Shown piece after piece: positions 1 to 10,948 of a DNA stretch of 64,000 nucleotides. The stretch covers positions 15,967,167 through 16,031,166 of the forward strand of contig JBCNJP010000003.1 in assembly GCA_039602395.1 (NCBI GenBank), written 5' to 3'. Made by a program: the position numbers and the translations under genes. Position 1 is the stretch's first letter. Every line of letters begins with the position of its first letter. The notes beneath the pieces were generated by a model that was given only the letters and a program-made list of their open reading frames with translations, made no database searches and had not been told where the DNA came from. Source of the DNA: Deinandra increscens subsp. villosa (Eukaryota; Streptophyta; Magnoliopsida; Asterales; Asteraceae).

Positions 1-531
1 CCACAAGGATGAGTATGGAAAGGTCATCCGGTTGACACTAACGCTCCCACTGGCTTCATAAGCTCTCCTTGATGGATTGGAATACGTCGGTCTTCCGGTT
101 GTGGATTCTAGCCATACTAGGAAGTGTCCTTAGATAAGAACACTTTTCAGGATGGGGTAGTCGCATCAATGCTCGTCACGTTCGTCTAGGGCGAAGGTGA
201 GCATTTACGAGAAAAATAGAATAAAACCTAATCTATTTTAGATACAACTTTTGAACCCATAAACAAGTGGGCCAATCCAAAACCAAATTACCAGTGGGCC
301 AAAATGGGCCAAACCAAGACACGACAAGTAATCATAACCAAAATATGGGTCTAGCCAAATACGCGCGTTTAAACAATCAATTAACGAATTGAAAATATTT
401 GGTGGAATTAAATCGACCAAACATGTGGAAAAAGCAATTCGTTTATCTTTCGCGACTTTCGGGTTTTAACCCCAATTCGCGAAATCCACCGGTTTAAAAT
501 CGACCGGTTAGGGTTTGCGTGTGGTGATCTA
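1..531 (-). mobile_element. 5' leader/internal start of a minus-strand LTR retrotransposon
   Basis: This stretch lies just inside a primer-binding site and LTR that read on the minus strand, so it is the untranslated leader of an element that continues beyond the left edge. I see no long open frame; the short frames carry no recognisable motif. The other LTR and the coding part are outside the window. Confidence 0.6.
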
Positions 532-544
532 GGCTCTAATACCA
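532..544 (-). other. Primer-binding site (initiator tRNA-Met type)
   Basis: On the minus strand the sequence reads TGGTATTAGAGCC, one base off the common plant PBS TGGTATCAGAGCC that pairs with the 3' end of initiator tRNA-Met. It sits one base inside the LTR end at 546, as expected for reverse-transcription priming. Confidence 0.8.
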
Positions 545-545
545 C

Positions 546-1876
546 TGTTGGGTTTCGACAATGGTATACGGGTGTCTGGTGACGTTAAAAAAAAAAACTT
601 GACCGTTAATTAAAACATTACCGATCGGGTTTAGTAAATTAAGAGTTAAAACGGATTAAACCGGTAATCCGTTTACGCAGCGGAATAAAATAAATTTTAC
701 TAATTTAAGAGGCGCAAACCGTTGGTGTCGAAATCATGTCAATAGGATCACGATCACCAAAATAATCACGCAAACACCATTTCGCGTTAAACCGGTTAAC
801 GCGAAAATAACTAACGATTACATTAATCGAGATTAAATATCTAAGCTAAAACCGGAGTTTAGATATACCTTCGCTGTGTTCTAACAAATGTTAGAGACAC
901 CGAGGGTCACCAAGATGATGCTAGAGTTTCACAGAAAAACGGATCCGACCATTCGGATCTAATCGTTTTGCGAATCGCAAAAGGTGTCTTGAACTAGATC
1001 GTTGTAAATAGCAACGATTCTGTTTATGGTGGCGACTAGAGAGCACCAACGAATCAAGACGACGGTGACGACGGCTAGGGTTTTAGCCGACGCGATTATA
1101 ACGACAACGACGATTAAATGGTGAGTGGTGGAAAGCGTCGCGGTGAAACGGAGATACGCTAGATCGCGACGGCGATCTCGTGGTTGATTCGCGATGGCCC
1201 TTGAAAGGAGGGGCGACGACGATGGTGGCAGAAGGGCGGTGGTGGCGGCGGTTCACACAGCGGTGGCGGCGGCAGCCACTGAGGTGGCGGCGGCAGCTCC
1301 CAAGGTGGTGACAGTGGCGGCGATCTCGGATGATGATGGTGATGATCCGTCGATGATCGTTTGCAAGAAACGATAAGCGATCTCCAACCGAAAAGCTCCT
1401 AAGATGAAGAGGTTGGTTGCGTGAAGGAGAGGGAGGGTGGTGGCACTAAAAGTGGCGCAGAGAGAGGGAGGAGGGGGGGGAATGAGCAACCAAAACCCTA
1501 CTCCCTAACTCTCCTTATATAAGCAACATAGTTGCATCTAGCCCCCTCCTTGATATTCTTTAATTGCAACCAACTCCCAAAGTTTATGATTTATTAATAA
1601 AACAACTTTTATTAATAAACACACATGTCGTAAACTATGAGAAACACAAATAACTATTTGTTTGTTTCACCGTAAAACACTAATCGATAAATCGAAATAT
1701 TTTTCTCCGTTTATTATCGCATGGATAATTATTTGTAATTAAATAATTTATTCCGTGAATTACCGGTTAAACAATTTAAGCGGATTTTAATCTCGTTGCC
1801 CTCAGTGTAACTCTTTACGGGTCAAACCGGGTCGGGTTCTTGGAATTATCGGGTCTGGACATCCAATATCCAACAA
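546..1876 (-). repeat. 5' LTR (1331 bp) of the left-edge retrotransposon
   Basis: The block is bounded by TGTTGG at 546 and CCAACA at 1871-1876, a six-base inverted terminus of LTR type, and it abuts a tRNA-Met PBS on its left. It is therefore the 5' LTR of a minus-strand element. The middle holds GC-rich triplet sequence around 1190-1490 that creates several short frames with low-complexity translations; these are not genes. The second LTR and the target duplication cannot be seen, so the right end rests on the terminal inverted bases only. Confidence 0.7.
1515..1523 (-). promoter_or_regulatory. TATA box of the LTR promoter
   Basis: CTTATATAA on the minus strand lies about 360 bp inside the upstream end of the LTR. 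It is the best TATA match there and would start transcripts near 1485, toward the PBS at 532-544. This is an inference from motif and position only. Confidence 0.4.
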
Positions 1877-2801
1877 GGCGGACCTAATTGGACTAATCGG
1901 AACTGGTCAAAGCCTCATTTTCTTCTTCTTAACCCTAGAACCGGATCTTTTCGGGCTTTAATCGACATCAGAACACTGTCGGACTGCTTCATTTGACCTA
2001 GTCTCCATCTTTTTTGGGCTTCATCGACATCAGAACTCATCCTGTTGAGTGTTGACACCATCTTGAGAAGGAACGAGCAGTGACGTGAGGAAGCAACTTA
2101 AGGAACGAGAGAGAGAGAGGCGGTATTATGTGTTTTAGGCTTTTTAGGTTTAAATAAATATAAATATTATTACATTTTACCCCTCTATCTTAAAATTTAC
2201 ATTTCATTCCCAAACTTGTTAACTTTTATATTATAATTGTAAAACTAGTTTGGGTATGTTAACATGTAACCCCCTCCATCTTCATTAGTTTATATTTGGT
2301 TCTTAAACTTATAAGTTTATACATAAAAAGTATAAAAATAACATTATATATACATATATTTAAAAAATACATATAAAAATTACAAATCGATTAATCCTGA
2401 TTAAATGCTAGGTGGTACTCGACCGCCTAGCTACCGCCTAGCGCTTTCTACAACATTGCAGTCGGAAACGGGTCAACTTCAGGGTTGACTACATCTAGAC
2501 CTAACTCACAATCTCACCGTTCCGGCCTGCAGTATTAATGTAAATCCGAAGTATTTGGAGGCCAGACAAAAGCTTCAACATTTACCAGGGTAAGCAGCGA
2601 AATAGTCTTTCATGTTTTTAATGACTAATTTTTCATTTCATCTACCAATTACCAAATAGTTCATTCTGTGTTGCTTGTCAGTTTGTTATATCTTTTGTTT
2701 TTTGTTTGTTTAGGCTGGCGATGTGTTTACTTATGAAGTTTCTTTGAACCATTTTTACGTATTTATATATTTTAATATTGACCATACTGTTGTTTGATTT
2801 T
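1877..2801. other. Gene-poor spacer with one exon-like block
   Basis: No long frame. A GA-rich run lies near 2108-2122 and AT-rich DNA from 2150 to 2400. At 2533-2589 a short block follows GGCCTGCAG and precedes a GTAAGC donor; in one frame it reads INVNPKYLEARQKLQHLPG. It could be an isolated host exon or a captured fragment; I do not recognise the protein. Confidence 0.25.
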
Positions 2802-2806
2802 ATTAC

Positions 2807-3362
2807 TGTTGGTCCTTTCCTCGCAACAAACCGCATGAGAACAAATTGGATTAATTCCTCCAATATGATTCTCAACGGGTAAGTCATCATCATGGTAATA
2901 ACAAGTGTGTTTAGGACGTTCCATGATCGAATCTAGTACTCAGAAAGATAGAAGAATTTGGATAGAATTTCGATTAACAAGAACAAGTATGAATCTGGAT
3001 TAAGACTAAGAAATCGATATGCATTCAAACGTACAGAAATACAAATCGATAATGATGTTTCTGACTTCGACCCTTCCTATATACAAGGAATTGAAACCGT
3101 AACCTTCCTTGATTCTAGGAGTTTTCACGACGTTTGCAGTTATCAAAAACTGCTTAACACCGTAATCAACATCAAGGGTTTGGTTGGGCTTCAAGACTCG
3201 ACACATGACTAACTTGTTGCTTAGGGTGGGCTAATCCACTAAGGCCCAAACACCCCTTCTAAACTAAAGCAACTTATTCTTGACCCAATTGACTCATTAG
3301 TCTAATACATATTAAAACACAAATTAAATAGATGTTCAAGACTAAAAATAATAAAGCTAACA
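2807..3362 (-). repeat. 3' LTR of the ARID element
   Basis: This copy starts TGTTGGTCC and ends AAGCTAACA. It matches 5066-5620 along its length with a few substitutions, for example near 2832 and 2953. It is the 3' LTR because the purine tract lies next to it. Confidence 0.92.
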
Positions 3363-3373
3363 ATCTCCCACTT
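3363..3373 (-). other. Polypurine tract of the ARID element
   Basis: On the minus strand AAGTGGGAGAT directly precedes the LTR start TGTTAG. This is the usual plus-strand primer site of plant copia-type elements. Confidence 0.8.
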
Positions 3374-3406
3374 AGTCTTGACATCTTCACCGCTTCATCT
3401 TGATCT

Positions 3407-4783
3407 TCAAGCTTCAATGATGGTGACCACGACACCGTCCACGTGTATGTATCCTTCGAGCTCTATCACTTGATCATCCTTGCCTTCAATATCTTCCTTG
3501 ACAATCTCCACTTCATTTTCATCATGCCCCTCGACCGGTTCCTCTTCATTATCTTCATCATCGAACATCTTCATGTTGCCAACTTCCATGTTGCCAATTG
3601 GACCGCATCCAGGAGGAAAGTCTCGAGTAGCACCAACTTTTCGCTTCTTCCACTTCGGTTTATCAACCTCCTCTTCTTTCATTTCGATCACCTTACTTTC
3701 TTTAACGTTTTCTTTGATGACCAAGTAGTGTATTTCCATCATGTCTAGGTAAGACACGTAAATGCCGAGTAGAGTGGGTCCTTCCTCCCATGGTATTGCC
3801 ATAATATCACACACTTTGGTCCACTTGTTTTGTTTGATCACATCTTTGTAACCACCCTCTTGTTTGACCGCCATGTAGAGATCAAGTAAGTCCACTTCAA
3901 AACCATTTCCCGTGACCGGTGGGAAATCCTTGCCATACACATCCAAACAACTTTCAAAGTACCAACGTACCATGTCTTCGAAATCCTTTCTAAAACTCTC
4001 CTTATGCTTATCAACAAACATGTTAATCGAGATCATATCTAAGAACGTAACAAGAGTTTGCATGTCGTTTACCTCGATTGGTTTTTTCTCCTTGTTGAAT
4101 ATTGGTTCTTCAACCATCATTCCCAAATATTCATCCATACACTCTTTTCGGTCATAATACCCATGCAAATAGGCTTCAAGTTTCTCTCTTTCTCGATTAT
4201 AATCGCATTCTTCACTTAGTTTTTCAAAGTAGTTGTTTAAATATTCTTCCTCCAACATTTTACCATCTTTTTTCTCAACCACACTCTCAATTTTGTTATT
4301 CTTAGCAAACATTCTTTTCAAACTACATTTGCTTCCATCACAAATGGCTTCAACTCCTTGATGGAGGAGTTGTTCCATACTCAAAATATTTTTATCCAAA
4401 TTTGGTAAGTAACTAACACAAGAAATTAGTTTCATTTTCCCTTCTATTTCAATATCGATTTCTCCAATACCGTGAATGAAAACGAAATCATTTTCTCCCT
4501 CGTGAATGTTAACTCCAAGCGTTCGTTTGAAATTAACAAACTTGTCCCTATTGCCACTTACATGATTTTTGAAGTTTGGATCAACTTCCCAGATATCCGA
4601 CCATTTTCCCGTGTCGGTCCCCTTCACTATGTATGATTCCAAACTATTTTCCATCTTATTATTCAGAAATTTTGTTGGACACATCGATGCAATGTGCCCA
4701 ATCATGTGGCAATAAAAACACTTAAAGTTTACCTTTTCAATCGATTCTTGCTTGAACTTGCACCGGCGTCCCGTAGTACTTCT
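3407..4783 (-). CDS. Retroelement protein: CCHC zinc knuckle, decayed protease-like segment, ARID-like domain
   Basis: The frame is open from the stop at 4784-4786 to the stop at 3407; the first internal Met (4705) lies inside the zinc knuckle, so the true start is upstream or reached by a frameshift. The knuckle reads CFYCHMIGHIASMC (CX2CX4HX4C). Counting from Met4705, residues about 35-118 look like a copia retropepsin and its following LLSV-GQL segment (NILSMEQLLHQG near 106-117), but the catalytic D-S/T-G is not present. Residues about 240-328 resemble an ARID fold (GNGFEVDLLDLYMAV, then GGYKDVI, KWTKVCDIM). The C-terminal 90 residues are acidic. Likely role: nucleic-acid binding for the element or host DNA; the function is unknown. 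The ARID assignment comes from pattern memory. Confidence 0.7.
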   Translation of the reverse strand, partial: RSTTGRRCKFKQESIEKVNFKCFYCHMIGHIASMCPTKFLNNKMENSLESYIVKGTDTGKWSDIWEVDPNFKNHVSGNRDKFVNFKRTLGVNIHEGENDFVFIHGIGEIDIEIEGKMKLISCVSYLPNLDKNILSMEQLLHQGVEAICDGSKCSLKRMFAKNNKIESVVEKKDGKMLEEEYLNNYFEKLSEECDYNREREKLEAYLHGYYDRKECMDEYLGMMVEEPIFNKEKKPIEVNDMQTLVTFLDMISINMFVDKHKESFRKDFEDMVRWYFESCLDVYGKDFPPVTGNGFEVDLLDLYMAVKQEGGYKDVIKQNKWTKVCDIMAIPWEEGPTLLGIYVSYLDMMEIHYLVIKENVKESKVIEMKEEEVDKPKWKKRKVGATRDFPPGCGPIGNMEVGNMKMFDDEDNEEEPVEGHDENEVEIVKEDIEGKDDQVIELEGYIHVDGVVVTIIEA

Positions 4784-4991
4784 TCATCTTTGCCTTTTGT
4801 ACAATTCTTTTTGCAAGACTGATCTTCTTACCCCTTCGAGGCACAAAAGTCAGAGGCTTTTTTCCTTTGCGATCCTCCTTGCGTTCCAAGCCCATTCTTG
4901 CAAACCGCTTCGTTATTCCGCCTTCTTCCCTCTTGGATTTGGCATTTCCTTTGCGGTTTCTTGTAATGCAACTTGAACCTTGAGTCTCCAA
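4737..4991 (-). CDS. Upstream basic ORF in the ARID element
   Basis: An 84-codon frame starts about 75 bp inside the 5' LTR (measured from 5066) and is strongly basic (runs such as KSKREEGGITKRF and RKEDRKGKKP). It ends at 4737 in a different frame from the zinc-knuckle frame, overlapping its open region. It may be the N-terminal part of the same ancestral protein separated by a frameshift, or a leader peptide. I do not recognise it. Confidence 0.35.
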   Translation of the reverse strand: METQGSSCITRNRKGNAKSKREEGGITKRFARMGLERKEDRKGKKPLTFVPRRGKKISLAKRIVQKAKMKKYYGTPVQVQARID

Positions 4992-5052
4992 AGCGAAAAA
5001 ACGGGCGTCTCCCTCCCCTCTAGAATTATGTGTGTCTCGAACAGGGCCCTAT

Positions 5053-5064
5053 GCTCTGATGCCA
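5053..5064 (-). other. Primer-binding site of the ARID element
   Basis: The minus strand reads TGGCATCAGAGC, one base from the initiator tRNA-Met PBS, directly inside the LTR that starts at 5066. Confidence 0.85.
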
Positions 5065-5065
5065 C

Positions 5066-5620
5066 TGTTGGTCCTTTCCTCGCAACAAACCACATGAGAA
5101 CAAATTGGATTAATTCTTCCAATATGATTCTCAATGGGTAAGTCATCATCATGGTATAACAAGTGTGTTTAGGACGTTCCATGATCGAATCTAGTACTCA
5201 GAAAGATAGAAGAATTTGGGCAGAATTTCTATTAACAAGAACTAGTATGAATCTGGAATAAGACTAAGAAATTGATATGCATTCAAACGTACAGAAATAC
5301 AAATCGATAATGATGTTTCTGACTTCGACCCTTCCTATATACAAGGAATTGAAACCGTAACCTTCCTTGATTCTAGGAGTTTTCACGACGTTTGCAGTTA
5401 TCAAAAACTGCTTAATACCGTAATCAACATCAAGGGTTCGGCTGGGCTTCAAGACTCGACACATGACTAACTTGTTGCTTAGGGTGGGCTAATCCACTAA
5501 GGCCCAAACACCCCTTCTAAACTAAAGCAACTTATTCTTGACCCAATTGACCCATTAGTCTAATACATATTAAAACACAAATTAAATAGATGTTCAAGAC
5601 TAAAAATAATAAAGCTAACA
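5066..5620 (-). repeat. 5' LTR of the ARID element
   Basis: Partner of 2807-3362. It is flanked outside by ATTAC and inside by the PBS. The two LTRs differ at several scattered positions, so this insertion is older than those at 29157 and 56375. Confidence 0.92.
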
Positions 5621-5625
5621 ATTAC

Positions 5626-6504
5626 TGCAAATTTATCGACACATCCCAGTTAGTTTTTGCTTACTTTGGTTTTATGTTCACTTTCCTTTGTACGATCATG
5701 ACTCATCTTGTATAGACATTTTATATAATGAAAAATATTGCAACATCAGTGATTTGTTCCCTCTTCAAAATCATAATAAAAATATGCATGTTTTTTCTCG
5801 GTAATCTTTCTTATTTCCCACTAAATATGCATTTTGTTTACACTTGGCAGCCATTATTTTCTATAGCTTCAGTACCTCTCGAGGTGTTTTGCCATGTTGA
5901 AACGGTTGCATCCCCTTTAACATGTGGGTATGATTGGTTTAATTAAGAGTTTAACTGTGATAAAGTTAAATCCCTTTCATTGTGTTATTTTTATGTTGAA
6001 GAGTGAATTAAGATCATATTTTAAACTACTGATCACTGTATCCTAAAATGTTGTCAATTCTGTCATTCCCTTTGTTTCATATAAGATTGACTTTGTTAGT
6101 AAACTTCACAAACTTTTGATGTATAATATTACCAATCTGTATCTAAATTTAAGCTAGCACAGGCAGCTGAATTGAAGCTAGTAACTAAGTGGAAAAGAAC
6201 ACCTACTCAAGATACTAATTTAATGTTGGTCTTAGCAACTTTAATAAGTCCTGATTTGCAGCGAGGCGGTATGTCAAGTGACGGTAGATATTAAAAGGGC
6301 CTGATGGTGGAGTAAGTTTCAGAGATCAAATGAAAACTTCAAATACAGAAACCAAAACATCTAGCTCAGATAATGCTGCTTGAGACTCATATTCTGATTA
6401 ACCAGGGTTTTGAATTTGTTATTTGATTTCTGTTGTTTCTTGCTAATCTCCCATCCACCGTCAATTTCATATTCTGACTTTGGTTTGCGTTCTTTTTAAT
6501 TTCA
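5626..6504. other. AT-rich spacer with a possible exon remnant
   Basis: No convincing gene. Near 6250 a TTTGCAG acceptor-like site is followed by a short frame (RGGMSSDGRY then stop). It might pair with the exon-like block at 2533-2589 across the ARID element insertion, but the reading is too short to trust. A 72-codon frame at 5728-5946 has no recognisable motif. Confidence 0.2.
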
Positions 6505-6513
6505 TTATTTAAT

Positions 6514-7557
6514 GGAAAATTGGATTTTAATAATACGAGTTTTAACTCATTGGCCGATAATAATACGAATTTTGATGTTGGCGTACAATAATACCAATTA
6601 ACCATTCCGGTCTCTAGAATGATACACCGTTAGTTTTTCATTAACGGTGTTAGTCCCCTGCTGACGTGGCATTTGTTCAGGGCTGTTTTTGTCAATTCTA
6701 AAAATAGAGGGATTTCTTTGTATTTCTATTAAATAACTTCTTATTAATAAAAAAAAATAAAAATAAAACAAACAGGAAGAAGAGCATCGGTGCTCCTCCC
6801 ATTCTCCACTTCCGATCCGATCGTTGGCAGCCTCGTCACCTAAACCCCTCCGGCCAAACGTTTCCCAAACCTGCCTCTGGCAGCCTCGCCACCGCTCCCC
6901 ATCCAATCGCTGGATTCCGCTGACCCGACCCCATCTCCTCCCCTTCGTTGATTCCGGCGAACACACCAACCCACAGTCCCACACCTCCCTCTGATCTCGC
7001 CCTTCTTCCCGTTCGATGAATCTGAATGGGTTTTAAACATCCTACAACTATGCTTGCTCTGAATCGACCCACCATCACCATAAATCATCATCACAATTAA
7101 TCGACCACCGATAATCGACCCACCATCACCATTAAAACTCAAGATTATCACCATCACTTACCGATTTGTACTCGGGAGAAGAAAACAAGAAGGTTCGGGG
7201 CGAAAATCTGGTTGCCGCCATCGCAGATCGGCCAGATAAAGGTCGCCGGAAACCAGGTCGCCGGAAACAAAGTCGTCGGGGGGGGGGGGCTGAACCACGT
7301 TAGGGCTGAACCAGATCTCCTTTTACCACTTTTCTTTCCTTTTTTTTTCTTTTTATATTTATAGGTATTTTAAAAACAGCCCCACCATTTTTTAAAATGA
7401 CAAAAAACAGCCTTGGGACTAACACCGTTAGTGAGAAACTAACGGTGTATCATTCTAGAGACCGGAATGGTTAATTGGTATTATTATGCGCCAACATCAA
7501 AATTCGTATTATTATCAGCCAATGAGTTAAAACTCGTATTATTAAAATCCAATTTCC
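6514..7557. mobile_element. Non-autonomous MULE (copy 1) with 9-bp TSD
   Basis: The ends are long inverted repeats: 6514-6720 against about 7385-7557, starting GGAAAATTGG and ending CCAATTTCC. TTATTTAAT lies immediately outside on both sides (6505-6513 and 7558-7566), a perfect 9-bp duplication typical of Mutator-like elements. The 670-bp core has a GC-richer part (6780-7310) with no intact transposase. Its proline- and arginine-rich frames on both strands look like non-coding or captured sequence. The family recurs at 16197-17225. Confidence 0.92.
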
Positions 7558-7566
7558 TTATTTAAT

Positions 7567-8674
7567 AGTAGCTCTTACCGTTTCTTTTAATAAAGAGAAC
7601 AACTACCATGTAGCTCTTACCATTTTTTGTGAGAAGCTTGAACGATTAGTATTGTTTTCATATTTTTTTTATTACATCATGGGTGTTACTTTTAGACGGA
7701 AAGGGAACAACTCTTACCATTTTATATTGTCAGCTTCAATCGAAAATCATATATGATACTCAGTTTATTTGCGGGGCTTATGATTCTCCTCTGAATGAAT
7801 CAGTGCCCTATAGGCCACATATGACTAACATTACAAGTTTCTTTGATTTTAAATTAATTTCATGTTGCTTTTAATCTCACTTCGGGTACTTTTTGTGATG
7901 AACTTTAGTTGTTGATTTTGTTTTTTCACTAAATTTTTAGTTCTAAAAGTGTGTGCAAAAAGGTGAAAAAAAAGTCGCAAAAACTTATACTCAAATGATG
8001 GTGCTTCATCCTTCTTCGGAATAGGTACTTACTATACAAAATCACATTTGAGCTTCATCCTTTTCGGAATAGGTATTTACTATACAAACCATGTGCTTTT
8101 GTCTTTTCTTCTACATGTGTATTAATTTGTGCAGCCTTTTAAGTCCATTACCCAAAATAGAAAAAATGAAGCTCAAGTGTGAAGGTATTTACTGTAATTT
8201 ACCCTTCAAACAAGTACAAAATCATCTATAAACCAGGGTGGAAATATCAATACTTCAACTTAAAACTTTGTTGCTTTGGGTTTATATTTTGCTGCTAACT
8301 TGTTAAATTAGCTGTAAATTTTTCTTGGTAACCAGTACAACGTTGGTTAATTGTCGTCGCCGCCGCATCGACAAGTTTCCCCTATATAAATTAATAGGTC
8401 TTGTGCTTTGCTCTTACTTCAAAACAAATATCTATATATATATATATATTTATACATTTGGTAATTAAAAGTAAATGAGTTGGCGACCCGTCCGCATGTT
8501 GCGGCGGGCCACCATCGTGTTACCATAAAGTGATAGATAATGTACAAGGAAGTGTATGTAGATGTCATTACATTTCTTCACCTAGATGGCCATTACAAAA
8601 AAGGGATTATCACCTTTCAAAAGTATACCCATCTACATATTGGGTTATGCCTTTGTTTATAAAGTTTATAAAGT
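7567..8674. other. Spacer, no clear gene
   Basis: Contains a 63-codon frame (7683-7874) without recognised motifs and a near-repeat of about 35 bp (8008-8080, GGAATAGGTA-TTACTATACAAA twice). There is also a TA run at about 8433-8448 and a short GC-rich inverted repeat near 8490-8510 (CCGTCCGCA / TGCGGCGGG). Nothing here supports a gene. Confidence 0.3.
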
Positions 8675-8840
8675 GAGTGGTATGTTTGAACAATAGAAAT
8701 ACTTATGTATAGAAACACTTAATAATAAATTCATGTAAAGACAATATTAGACATAAAGCGAGTGGTATGTTTGAACAATAGAAATACTTATGTATAGAAA
8801 CACTTAATAATAAATTCATGTTAAGACAATATTAGACATA
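8675..8840. repeat. 85-bp direct tandem duplication
   Basis: GAGTGGTATGTTTGAACAAT starts at 8675 and again (GCGAGTGG context) at 8760. The two 85-bp units match almost perfectly, one difference being ATGTAAAG versus ATGTTAAG. The second unit ends directly at the Helitron terminus at 8842. Confidence 0.9.
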
Positions 8841-8841
8841 A

Positions 8842-9790
8842 CTAGGATAGAACCCGTATGTTATACGGGTTGAATCATAAAAAAAATATATAGTTGATAA
8901 TTGCACACACTCTTTTTAATATCGGAATTACGTTACATTAAATAAAAAGATAAAATTATAATTCATAATATGGTATTTGTGACTTTACCCTATTTGTCAA
9001 AAAACAATATTTAGAGTCCATGTCTCTAATTATATATTTGAAAAATGCAACGTACAGAAATGATTGTTAAAAAAAAACAATCTGACACTGAATAGCAACT
9101 AACGTTAATTTATAATTTGACAAACTTGAGACTTTAAGTATTTGTAGAAAGTTAGGTGAATATAAAGTTTGATCAAGATTATAATGAACACATATAAAAT
9201 CTGAGTTATAATCAATATTATAATGTTATATCAATAAAAAAAAATGTTATATTGGTATACATTATGAAACTTATAATTGAATTAGTAATCATGTTTAAAA
9301 TTATCAAATTAGATGAACATGGATCATTTGATATGGTAAAAAATATTTAATATTGGATCTTATGAACATGATTTTTTCCGTTGATGAATTTCTTAATAAA
9401 AAGTATCATCCACAATGTTGATTGAATCCGTAAAATAATATTAGGTATTCATGAATTAAAGTATTAAATATGATTTGCTCAATTATATTTGAAAACACAC
9501 TAAATAAGTTTTTATTGGTATTTTATAAGTTTTTTTTATATATTTATTAAAATGAAAATAATAATGTTTATAAAAAATAATAATAAAAATAAGATAAAAA
9601 TTAATATATGGTTGTCATAGTTTCATAATATAAATAAATACAAATATATTATGATTAATTATAAAATATGATATAATTTCTAATCTAAAAGAATTAATTA
9701 GGGAGTAGATTTGGGAGGGAAAAATTTTGTGAGAATGAATCTAGTGTTGACATGTGTCAACAATTGTAATCATTTATTAGAGTAGGAAGA
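8842..9790 (-). mobile_element. Small non-autonomous Helitron (copy A)
   Basis: On the minus strand the element begins TCTTCC at 9790 and ends with a 9-bp hairpin (AACCCGTAT / ATACGGGTT, 8851-8871), five bases, then CTAG at 8842-8845. It is flanked by A at the 5' side and T at the 3' side, the A^T target of Helitrons. The body is AT-rich with no coding capacity. It is alignable over its length with 26692-27633, which supports both ends. Confidence 0.88.
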
Positions 9791-10948
9791 TTAGATAATT
9801 AAAACTAAAAATTATATGATATTACAACCCATTAACTCAGACTTTGAAGTTTAAGCTAAACCTCCAAGAACTCCATAGCTAGAGTTTAACTTGTTACACA
9901 ATCAGACCAACAGGAAAACTCGAGTTTCAAGTTTGAGCTAAGAAGAGGTTTTAAAAGTCCAGGCATCATATAAATTAGCTAAAGCTCAATATGTCACATA
10001 GCTATAAAAATGAAGATGCAAACATACAGAATCGTGGCAAACAAATAAGAACATCACATAAACCAATTTAACAACAAATAGAAAAGAGGAAAAACATACA
10101 GCTAAGCAGGAACCCAAAAATAGAAGAGGAATATCAAATCACAACACATAAACCCTAAAACTACCAAAGTACAACAAATGCTCTTAAATTAACACACCTG
10201 ATTTCCTATGCTCCTAGCATAGGAAATCCCAGCGGAAACCAAAATCTGCACAATGAAGAACCACAAACAAATTATCAATAAAACCCGAAGAATCGATCGG
10301 AAACTATAATCTAAACTTGAACAAATTAAAGAACGCAAACCGTAAACCAGAAACTCTATTTATTTAAATATTATATCCAATATAATCGATGTAAATCAGA
10401 AATTCTAAAGTATATATGCAAGAGCTTTATTAATGAAATGTAGAACTCAAATCAACATTTATCTATTATGAAATATGATTTTCAGCTCCTCACTTGTCAT
10501 CCTTTACTATGAATCATATAAACTTTTTCATCTATGTTATTTTATAATCAGTGTTAGCAATTCTAGAAACTTTATTGTAGACTCAAAGGATAGCAAAGAT
10601 CATTATAAGTTGCAGTCGTGATAGTAAAAACTAATACCAACTTCAGATGTAGCATTGATACTTGTCAACAGAGGTGGAAATTTGACACATGTACTTGTGA
10701 GTGGTTTAAATTCGGTCCTGATGTATCTTTTTGATAAATATTTCCAAAACTTTTTTCAAAATGGACAGTAAGTGTTTGCAGTCAACCCAACCCTACACAA
10801 CATGATATAGCCCTTTTTAACCGATAGTTTAAAGTAACCCATTTTAAACCAAACATGTTTTACCCTTTACCCAACCACCCACCTCTCAAACTCATTGCAT
10901 CACAAAAATACTCTTTAAGAGAACGAAATGAATAAAGCATTATGTTAG
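9791..10948. other. AT-rich spacer with one exon-like block
   Basis: No long frame. It contains the 48-bp minus-strand block at 10198-10245 described under the candidate split gene, which also forms a 12-bp hairpin. Confidence 0.3.

Larger units (their letters stand above)
2807..5620 (-). mobile_element. Complete non-autonomous LTR retrotransposon carrying CCHC and ARID-like domains
   Basis: Two direct repeats of about 555 bp (2807-3362 and 5066-5620) begin TGTTGG and end AACA and flank 1.7 kb of internal DNA. The element is bordered on both sides by ATTAC (2802-2806 and 5621-5625), a perfect 5-bp target duplication. A tRNA-Met-type PBS abuts the right LTR and a purine tract abuts the left LTR, so it reads on the minus strand. 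There is no integrase, reverse transcriptase or RNase H; the internal part holds one long frame plus a shorter upstream frame. It must depend on another element's enzymes. PBS and purine tract suit a copia-like helper, which is inference. Confidence 0.93.

Noticed and set aside
1194..1489. GC-rich ORFs on both strands as genes
   Set aside because: They lie inside an LTR and translate to Ala/Val repeats in both directions, which is low-complexity sequence.
3443..4305. Plus-strand ORFs opposite the ARID-element protein
   Set aside because: Shadows of the minus-strand frame, which has recognisable domains.
8340..8520. Helitron end near 8500
   Set aside because: GC-rich hairpin-like sequence is present but no CTRR-T end follows it.
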